From contig JAUVJT010000116.1 of the NCBI GenBank assembly GCA_030592225.1, forward strand, positions 1-6,795: a DNA stretch of 6,795 bases. Reading direction: 5' to 3'. Position 1 is the stretch's first letter; each line of letters starts with the position of its first letter. The DNA comes from Candidatus Stahliibacteriota bacterium. Its GTDB lineage: Bacteria; Hydrothermota; Tepidihabitantia; B3-TA06. Below are positions 1 to 4,050 of the stretch, piece by piece. A model generated the notes under the pieces. It was not told the origin of the DNA, did no database searches, and worked only from the letters and a program-made list of their open reading frames with translations. A program made the translations under genes and the position numbers.

Positions 1-82
1 CTTCACTCCATCGTAACTTCTTATAGTAATTTCTTGCATGGCGCTCACTAGTAAACAACCTCGAATGCGATAATAGTCCCAT
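1..82 (-). CDS. possible 5' end of a further gene (frame uncertain, runs off left edge)
   Basis: Downstream of the promoter at 91-118, two overlapping minus-strand frames stay open to the window edge. One starts with ATG at 82-80 (MGLLSHSRLFTSERHARNYY..., 27 codons visible), with AGGA a few bases upstream. The other starts with ATG at 39-37 (MQEITIRSYDGVK), or with an in-frame GTG at 48-46. For the first, the predicted transcript start would lie almost on the ATG, giving a leaderless or near-leaderless message. For the second, the 5' leader would be about 45 bases with no strong Shine-Dalgarno. Neither short peptide is recognisable, so no function is offered. That a gene follows is inferred from the promoter and open frames; which frame is real cannot be decided from this window. 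Confidence 0.3.
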   Translation of the reverse strand, partial: MGLLSHSRLFTSERHARNYYKKLRWSE

Positions 83-90
83 CTAATCCT

Positions 91-118
91 ATTATACTTA
101 CTCCGATCTCGTGGTCAA
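91..118 (-). promoter_or_regulatory. sigma70-type promoter candidate
   Basis: On the minus strand TTGACC (118-113) is followed after 16 bases by a perfect TATAAT (96-91). It lies immediately after the TGA of the small membrane-protein gene, and the predicted start is around 83-85. It would drive whatever gene lies at and beyond the left edge. The -10 box is consensus and the -35 has one mismatch. The surroundings are AT-rich, which raises the chance of a fortuitous match. Confidence 0.5.
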
Positions 119-514
119 TCACCTTAAAGAATCAAGTATAGTGTTTTGAGTCTGAAATCCTTTTTGGATTCCACTTAAATCAACATCGGCTGAAGGAACT
201 CTCTCAAGTACGGTTTTCTTTACTGCTTTAGGTACAACTGTATTAGCGATTATCCCTCTAGACATTACTTCTTTTAGTGTAGAATTCTTAATTGTAGCTA
301 CTAATTCCGGCAACCAACTGTAAAGATTAGGATTGTTTTGCGATAAAACATCTAAGACTGTTTGAGCAATAGCTATATCATTACTTCTTTCTTGTTCTAT
401 TGCTTGTATTTCTAATTGCCTAGCCCTAGCTTTTTCCCCAACTCTATCTATAACTAGGTTAGATAGTCCCCACCCACCTAACAAAACTACAACCGGGATA
501 AAAATTTTATCCAT
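119..514 (-). CDS. small membrane-anchored protein of unknown function
   Basis: The frame encodes 131 residues from ATG 514-512 to TGA at 121-119. I do not recognise the family. Residues about 4-22 (IFIPVVVLLGGWGLSNLVI) form one hydrophobic segment. A charged helix rich in Arg, Glu, Gln and Ala follows (about 24-45), then a mostly helical soluble part, so this is likely an N-terminally anchored protein. The chosen ATG has no good Shine-Dalgarno. The strong AAAGGAG at 562-556 instead faces ATG 549-547, which lies in another frame and reads MGNLKKGVAIREWIK before running out. A -1 shift, or one missing A in the A-run near 500-507, would fuse that start to IFIPVV... and give about 143 residues. 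Codon use is AT-rich (many ATA, AGA, TTA) compared with the neighbouring genes, suggesting separate acquisition. It has its own promoter. Confidence 0.6.
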   Translation of the reverse strand: MDKIFIPVVVLLGGWGLSNLVIDRVGEKARARQLEIQAIEQERSNDIAIAQTVLDVLSQNNPNLYSWLPELVATIKNSTLKEVMSRGIIANTVVPKAVKKTVLERVPSADVDLSGIQKGFQTQNTILDSLR

Positions 515-549
515 TCTCGGATCGCTACCCCTTTTTTGAGATTACCCAT
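487..549 (-). other. short out-of-frame ORF with strong RBS, probable true 5' end of the small membrane-protein gene
   Basis: ATG 549-547 sits 6 bases after AAAGGAG (562-556) and reads 20 codons, MGNLKKGVAIREWIK followed by FLSRL, to a TAG at 489-487. It overlaps the start of the downstream frame. Residues 1-15 look like a natural positively charged cytoplasmic N-terminus ahead of the membrane segment in the -1 frame. The overlap contains ATAAAATTTTTATC, where AAA could slip back by one. It could be a leader peptide coupled to the gene, a programmed frameshift, or a one-base deletion or assembly error in a homopolymer; I favour the last two. Confidence 0.45.
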
Positions 550-555
550 ATATAA

Positions 556-562
556 CTCCTTT
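556..562 (-). promoter_or_regulatory. strong Shine-Dalgarno AAAGGAG
   Basis: AAAGGAG on the minus strand lies 6 bases (TTATAT) before ATG 549-547 and 41 bases before ATG 514-512. It clearly favours the upstream ATG, which is what raises the frameshift question for this gene. Confidence 0.6.
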
Positions 563-569
563 AAGTCAA

Positions 570-598
570 ATCATACCCGATATACTTCAAGCTGTCAA
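570..598 (-). promoter_or_regulatory. sigma70-type promoter for the small membrane-protein gene
   Basis: On the minus strand a perfect TTGACA (598-593) is followed after an optimal 17 bases by TATGAT (575-570, one mismatch to TATAAT). The predicted start is around 563, only about 14 bases before ATG 549-547. It lies between the end of the SpoIID-family gene and the small gene, so the small gene is probably transcribed independently of the upstream housekeeping unit. Confidence 0.65.
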
Positions 599-615
599 GG
601 CCAAGCGGATAAAAT

Positions 616-640
616 GTAGGGGCAAGGCATGTCTTGCCCT
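616..640. terminator. palindromic hairpin after the SpoIID-family gene, candidate terminator or REP-like repeat
   Basis: GTAGGGGCAAG, a 6-base loop (GCATGT) and CTTGCCC form a perfect 7-bp GC-rich stem (620-626 with 633-639), extendable by G-T pairs. It starts 7 bases past the SpoIID-family stop codon. On the minus strand the 3' arm is followed by CTACATTTTAT, a poor U-tract, so intrinsic termination would be weak; the plus strand has TTTT directly after the stem. The GTAGGGGCAAGGCATG core resembles short dispersed intergenic palindromes seen in many bacterial genomes. That resemblance is from memory and was not searched. Confidence 0.45.
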
Positions 641-646
641 TTTCAG

Positions 647-1822
647 CTACCTGTACAGCCTTCCCACCCACGCGCCCTGGTAGTAGTGTCGCAGAATCTT
701 GCGGGGACTCTTGCCGCGTCGGGCCATCTCCATTGCCCCGTACTGACACATGCCCACCCCGTGTCCCCAGCCGTGGCCGGTAAACACCATGTTCTCGCCT
801 TTCTGGCTGATGGTAAACCAGGTGCTCTTCAGGCCGAACGCGGTGCGCAGCACCGACCCCTTTATCTCGTGGGTGCCTTTGTCCGACTTGATTAGCATCT
901 TCACCACGCGATGGGTGTTGTGATTGATGTCAAGTGACCATGACTTTATCTTGGTGCCCGCAGGTATGGAGCGGCCAATGACCGAATAGAACTGGCTCTT
1001 GGGCACGTTCTTTGTCCAGTCAAAGTGCGGCGATTTTGCGCAGTAGGCCTTGCCGAAGAACGGCGCGTCGCGTACCCCGCGCAGGTAGGAGATTGCCGAT
1101 GACCACACGTCCTCGGAGTTGGCTGTGTGTCCGCCGCAGGTAGAGGAGTAGCGGGCGTCAAGCAATTTCTCTTCAGAAAACGCCACCAGCCCGCGCGTGC
1201 GGTTCACCCCTTCGGTTCCCCACTGGTTTTCCACAGCCATTCCGCCGTAGGCCTGGTCACGTGTGTCGGAGTAGATGTCAAAGCCTTGCTTGCTGTGTCC
1301 CCCGAACCGGGCAATGGCGTATGAGCGCGCGCATATGGCCTGTGCCTCCACCGCGTTCAGAATATCCTTGCTGCACGGGATTTCACGCGGCACCACGCCG
1401 TACAGGTAGGCCTCCATGGGAAGCAGGTTTATCACGTTAAAGCCCGATGAGGTGCCCGGGGTGACCGCCAGCCAGCCGCGATAAGGCTTACCGTTTACCT
1501 TGAGAAGGGTGCGTTCGTCAGGGGCAACCTTGATCGGCAGGCTGGGGTTGGTTAGATGCCGGGTTTCGTTGAGGATGACGCTTAGATCTCCAGCAGCGCT
1601 GGTGACGCTCCATGAACCCATTCCCAGCACCGGTGTGGACCCCGAGGCGGTGGATACGGTGTGATTGCCGTTGGCCTGGATGGTAACCGATGCGGCATTC
1701 TCCACCACCAGCACTTTGATGACCGGCTCAGAGGCCCATTTCTCCACCGCGTACCGGTTAACGCACCCTGCGAACGCGATAAGGATCAAGGGGATTGATA
1801 TGATACTACTTAGCCTCTTCAA
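647..1822 (-). CDS. SpoIID/LytB-family lipoprotein, probable peptidoglycan lytic enzyme
   Basis: The product has 391 residues. Start: TTG at 1822-1820, chosen because GGAGGTG (1833-1827) lies 4 bases upstream and the reading gives a clean lipoprotein signal: KR, a hydrophobic stretch, then FAG with C20 as the lipidation site. The SpoIID domain covers about 130-390. It has MEAYLYGVVPREIP, with E147 aligned to the catalytic Glu of SpoIID lytic transglycosylases, then AQAICARSYA (160-169), STCGGHTANSEDVW (227-240) and GHGWGHGVGMCQYGA (349-363). In the family these enzymes cleave glycan strands, preferring strands stripped of side peptides; in sporulators they act in engulfment. Here, with no spore genes in view, a role in envelope peptidoglycan remodelling is inferred. 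The first 120 residues are less conserved and beta-rich. The gene overlaps hslV by 17 bp, implying translational coupling. It ends in TAG, followed by a hairpin. Confidence 0.88.
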   Translation of the reverse strand: MKRLSSIISIPLILIAFAGCVNRYAVEKWASEPVIKVLVVENAASVTIQANGNHTVSTASGSTPVLGMGSWSVTSAAGDLSVILNETRHLTNPSLPIKVAPDERTLLKVNGKPYRGWLAVTPGTSSGFNVINLLPMEAYLYGVVPREIPCSKDILNAVEAQAICARSYAIARFGGHSKQGFDIYSDTRDQAYGGMAVENQWGTEGVNRTRGLVAFSEEKLLDARYSSTCGGHTANSEDVWSSAISYLRGVRDAPFFGKAYCAKSPHFDWTKNVPKSQFYSVIGRSIPAGTKIKSWSLDINHNTHRVVKMLIKSDKGTHEIKGSVLRTAFGLKSTWFTISQKGENMVFTGHGWGHGVGMCQYGAMEMARRGKSPRKILRHYYQGAWVGRLYR

Positions 1823-2345
1823 TGTGCACCTCCGTGTTGGTGTAGATACCTATCTGTCCGGCGATGCGGATGGACTCTTGCACGATATCACGCACCGGGA
1901 GTTTTGAGTGAGCGGCAAGGGCACGAGCCGCAGCCAGGGCGTAAGGCGCGCCTGAACCAATGGCCACGATGTCATCGTCCGGTTCGATGATGTCGCCGGA
2001 GCCGGATACCACGAACGCGTGGGCAGGATCGAGGATGGCCATGAACGCCTCCAGTCTGCGCAGTGCTCTGTCCATGCGCCATTCCTTGGCAAGCTCGATT
2101 ACCGCTCTGGTGATGTTGCTCGGGTATTCGTTGACCTTGGTCTCGAACTTTTCATAAAGGGTCAGGGCGTCGGCGGTGGAGCCGGCGAACCCGATAAGGA
2201 TGTGCTTGCCGATTTTGCGAATCTTGCGTGCGGTGTGCTTCATCACCGTTTCGCCCAGGGTCACCTGACCGTCCGAGCCGATGACGGCTATTTTGCGTTT
2301 TTTGTCCAGCATACCGAGGACGGTCGTGGAACGAATCTTAGACAT
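1806..2345 (-). CDS. hslV: ATP-dependent protease HslUV, peptidase subunit HslV (ClpQ)
   Basis: HslV is the threonine protease that forms a double-hexamer chamber and degrades unfolded proteins fed by the HslU ATPase in the cytoplasm. The product has 179 residues, the usual length. A six-residue propeptide, MSKIRS, precedes T7, the nucleophile of the mature enzyme. D25 in SDGQVTLG and K41 in TARKIRK complete the proteasome-type active site with the family spacing. Other family blocks are GFAGSTADALTLYEKFE (52-68), ELAKEWRMDRALRRLEA, EPDDDIVAIGSG and IGIYTN. Start: ATG 2345 is preceded by AAGGAGG with 5 bases of spacing, a very strong RBS. The stop is TAG, inside the start of the SpoIID-family gene. 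The usual partner hslU is not adjacent: the next gene is the lipoprotein, so hslU must lie elsewhere if present. The location after topA and xerC matches the classical topA-codV-clpQ cluster. Confidence 0.95.
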   Translation of the reverse strand: MSKIRSTTVLGMLDKKRKIAVIGSDGQVTLGETVMKHTARKIRKIGKHILIGFAGSTADALTLYEKFETKVNEYPSNITRAVIELAKEWRMDRALRRLEAFMAILDPAHAFVVSGSGDIIEPDDDIVAIGSGAPYALAAARALAAHSKLPVRDIVQESIRIAGQIGIYTNTEVHIEEAK

Positions 2346-2349
2346 TACT

Positions 2350-2362
2350 GCCTCCTTGAGGC
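2350..2362 (-). promoter_or_regulatory. small hairpin overlapping the hslV Shine-Dalgarno
   Basis: On the minus strand GCCTC-AAG-GAGGC forms a 5-bp stem with a 3-base loop that contains the AAGGAGG of hslV. A GAGG at 2374-2371 could pair with the same CCTC and release the RBS. It may tune hslV translation, but a stem this short may equally be chance. Confidence 0.2.
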
Positions 2363-2378
2363 AAAAGGAACCTCAATT

Positions 2379-2398
2379 CAAAGTGCAAAATGCAAAAT
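2379..2398. repeat. inverted-repeat arm left of the four-helix-bundle gene
   Basis: CAAAGTGCAAAATGCAAAAT is the reverse complement, with one mismatch in 20, of 2891-2910 on the other side of the S23-type gene. Both belong to a low-complexity family built from TTTTGCA units. A further GAATGCAAAAT follows at 2402-2412, reaching the stop codon of the gene. Confidence 0.65.
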
Positions 2399-2411
2399 TT
2401 AGAATGCAAAA

Positions 2412-2771
2412 TCAATTTCCTCGTTTGGTGGTTATAACCGATTTCGCAAAGATTCTTACCAATTCTTCTGCTTCTTCTATAATCATACTGCACGTTGTGC
2501 CATATACAAGTGCAGCTTCCTTTGTCAGTTTTAGCCAATAGAGTGTTTCCTTAAGTTCCTTCAGGACAATCTGCAATTTATGAACAAAATCCCTTTTACT
2601 CTCCGCCCCGCATGCTTCTTCGTAATTAGCACCCGCAGATGTAGCGGAACGTGTCAACTGTCCTGCGATATGGCGACTTGCAGGTGTTTTGTTAAATCTG
2701 GATGTCAATTTAATGACGGACACCGCAAATCTCATAAGACGTTCCGACAGGTTTTGTCCTTTTTTAACCAT
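2412..2771 (-). CDS. four-helix-bundle protein, S23/IVS (23S rRNA intervening-sequence protein) family
   Basis: The product has 119 residues from ATG 2771; an in-frame GTG at 2780-2778 would add MDE. The family signature is clear: QLTRSATSAGANYEEACGAE (about 38-57), then KRDFVHKLQIVLKELKETLYWLKL, the usual helix 2-3 motif. A C-terminal helix (MIIEEAEELVRIFAKSVIT) follows. Known members fold as four-helix bundles and form pentamers. The name comes from homologues encoded in intervening sequences inside 23S rRNA genes, but many are stand-alone and their biochemical role is not established. Here the gene sits between xerC and hslV, genes that are near neighbours in other bacteria, and is flanked by TTTTGCA-type repeats on both sides. 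It is somewhat more AT-rich than its neighbours. I infer a mobile or inserted cassette. No recombinase of its own is visible, and no strong RBS precedes it. Confidence 0.9.
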   Translation of the reverse strand: MVKKGQNLSERLMRFAVSVIKLTSRFNKTPASRHIAGQLTRSATSAGANYEEACGAESKRDFVHKLQIVLKELKETLYWLKLTKEAALVYGTTCSMIIEEAEELVRIFAKSVITTKRGN

Positions 2772-2780
2772 TTCGTCCAC

Positions 2781-2824
2781 TTTTGAATTTTACACTTTGC
2801 ATTTTGACTTTTGCATTAAGTGAC
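2781..2824. repeat. direct repeat copy 1 (44 bp) upstream of the four-helix-bundle gene
   Basis: This copy matches 2892-2935 with about 4 mismatches; 27 bases (2793-2819) are identical, followed by A/G and TGAC. It consists of TTTTGNA-like units and abuts the start of the S23-type gene. Confidence 0.75.
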
Positions 2825-2891
2825 TCCTCATCAGTCCGCCGCTTTCCAAGGTGTTGCACTTCATTATTGAGCCCGCGATTGCCTCCTCCAA
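2825..2891. other. 67-bp spacer between the two direct repeats
   Basis: This spacer is less AT-rich than the repeats around it. On the minus strand it contains GGAGGAGGCA, very like the hslV ribosome-binding site AAGGAGGCA. It also holds an ATG at 2855-2853 that opens a short frame reading into copy 1 (MKCNTLESGGLMRSHLM..., about 24 codons). The AGGAGGCA match may be a remnant of an original junction with hslV, a target duplication, or simply a Shine-Dalgarno. I do not call a gene. Confidence 0.3.
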
Positions 2892-2935
2892 TTTTGCACT
2901 TTGCACTTTGCATTTTGACTTTTGCATTAAATGAC
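2892..2935. repeat. direct repeat copy 2 (44 bp), also the right inverted-repeat arm
   Basis: This is the second copy of the 2781-2824 repeat, placed 4 bases after the xerC stop on the transcribed strand. Its outer part (2891-2910) also pairs as an inverted repeat with 2379-2398. The S23-type gene is therefore enclosed by related repeats in opposite orientation, with an extra copy on the xerC side. Confidence 0.75.
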
Positions 2936-2939
2936 CTTG

Positions 2940-3839
2940 TCATTCCTCTTCCGCTCTCGGATGCGCCTTTTTATAAATCTCCTTCAGTCTCTTTACCCCC
3001 ACGTGGGTGTAGATCTGGGTGGTTGAGAGCGAGGCGTGTCCCAGGAGTTCCTGCACCGCGCGCAGGTCAGCGCCGCGCTCCAAAAGATGGGTGGCGAAGC
3101 TGTGTCGTAATGCATGAGGTTTGACCGCGGGCGCCGAGGGAAGTTGGGAAAGGTAGTAATTCACGATGCGTCGCAGATCGCGCACCCCCATGCGCTTGCC
3201 GGTCTTTTCCTTGATGAAGAGTGGGCCGGCGCTTCGAGCGCCTATGTAGCTCTTGGCGACTTGGGCGGCTTGCGAACTCAAAGGCACGATGCGTTCCTTA
3301 TTTCCCTTACCTAAGACCTTTAGCTCCCCTTTCTCGAAACCGATGTCGGATATGTTGAGTCCTGCAAGCTCGGAGATGCGCAGCCCCTCGTCGTAGAGAA
3401 GCTCGACGATGGCGCGGTCGCGGAGTAAGGGGAAGCGCTCCTCTGCAAGTATCTCCGCCATCTGGGTCTGGGTAAACACCTCAGGCAGGCGGCGGGAGAG
3501 CTTTGGTCCCTTGACCATCCGGGCAGGGTTGCGGGCAATGCGATCCTCACGGCACAGAAACTTGAAAAGGCTCTTGGCCGAGGAGAGCCTGCGGCGGATG
3601 GTTCGCTGGGAGTAACCGAAGCGGGACTGAGTGGCCACGAACGCGCGCACGTCGGAACGGTCAACCTCGAGGAGGGCAGTCTTGCCCCTGTACTCTTTCA
3701 GGAAGTCGAGGAAAAGGGACAGGTCCTTGCGGTACGCTCGCAAGGTATGCTCAGAAGACCGCCGCTCGTCCCGCAGGTAGACAAGAAACTCCTCGGCATC
3801 CGGGGGAAGCGGTGGGGGTGCAGAGGGTTTGCGGGACAT
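2940..3839 (-). CDS. xerC: tyrosine recombinase XerC/XerD family
   Basis: The product has 299 residues, full length for Xer proteins. Residues about 15-105 are the SAM-like core-binding domain (FLVYLRDERRSSEHTLRAYRKDL). Residues 118-295 are the catalytic domain with the complete set R154 (GLRISE), K178 (LGKGNKER), H242 and R245 (PHALRHSFATHLL), H268 (LLGHASLSTTQIY) and the nucleophile Y277. Xer proteins resolve chromosome dimers at dif near the septum. The gene sits directly after topA and close to hslV, as codV/xerC does in the Firmicutes cluster, which supports a housekeeping role rather than a phage or integron integrase. Sequence alone does not separate XerC from XerD or a single-recombinase system. 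The ATG lies 1 bp after the distal topA stop, suggesting translational coupling to full-length topA; a weak purine-rich RBS is within the topA tail. The stop is TGA. Confidence 0.93.
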   Translation of the reverse strand: MSRKPSAPPPLPPDAEEFLVYLRDERRSSEHTLRAYRKDLSLFLDFLKEYRGKTALLEVDRSDVRAFVATQSRFGYSQRTIRRRLSSAKSLFKFLCREDRIARNPARMVKGPKLSRRLPEVFTQTQMAEILAEERFPLLRDRAIVELLYDEGLRISELAGLNISDIGFEKGELKVLGKGNKERIVPLSSQAAQVAKSYIGARSAGPLFIKEKTGKRMGVRDLRRIVNYYLSQLPSAPAVKPHALRHSFATHLLERGADLRAVQELLGHASLSTTQIYTHVGVKRLKEIYKKAHPRAEEE

Positions 3840-3840
3840 G

Positions 3841-4050
3841 TCAGGTCTTCTTCTTGGAGGATTTCTTTCCCGTTTTGTTCCTGGGTTTGGACAATTTTTC
3901 GGGATGGCACTTCACGCAGTAGGTTTCTCTGGGTGCGGCCACCATGTAGGCGTTGCATTTTTCGCAAAGTTCATCGGAAAGAGGGTATGGCGAGGTAAAG
4001 GTACACCCTTCCGCCGAGCACTTGTAGATCTTGCCCCGTTTGCCGCGAAG
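3841..4050 (-). pseudogene. topA: detached C-terminal tail of topoisomerase I beyond an in-frame TAG
   Basis: Reading on in the topA frame after TAG 4053-4051 gives 69 residues to TGA 3843-3841. They begin LRGKRGKIYKC and complete the third zinc ribbon (C654, C657, then C674 and C679). They add a fourth cysteine cluster (C692, C695, C708, C711) and end in a Lys-rich tail (KTGKKSSKKKT). Counting the TAG as one residue, C657 to C674 spans 16 positions, exactly as in ribbons 1 and 2. So one sense codon has become TAG with no indel. By alignment the position is Glu in ribbon 1 and Ile in ribbon 2, so GAG to TAG is one simple route. Because the tail is intact it is either a recent loss, a readthrough extension, or a base-calling error. 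Confidence 0.85.

Noticed and set aside
629..895. Plus-strand ORFs here and at 2019-2402, 3829-4131 and 5638-5958.
   Set aside because: All are largely antisense to strongly supported minus-strand genes (SpoIID-family, hslV, topA tail/xerC, topA), with no RBS or family signal.
2379..2935. The TTTTGCA repeats as a CRISPR array.
   Set aside because: There are few copies, the units are short and degenerate, there are no regular spacers, one copy is inverted, and no cas genes are in view.
2940..3839. The tyrosine recombinase as an integrase responsible for the inserted S23-type gene.
   Set aside because: It has Xer length and domain layout and sits in the classical topA-xerC-hslV position next to topA, so a housekeeping role is more likely than a mobile-element role.
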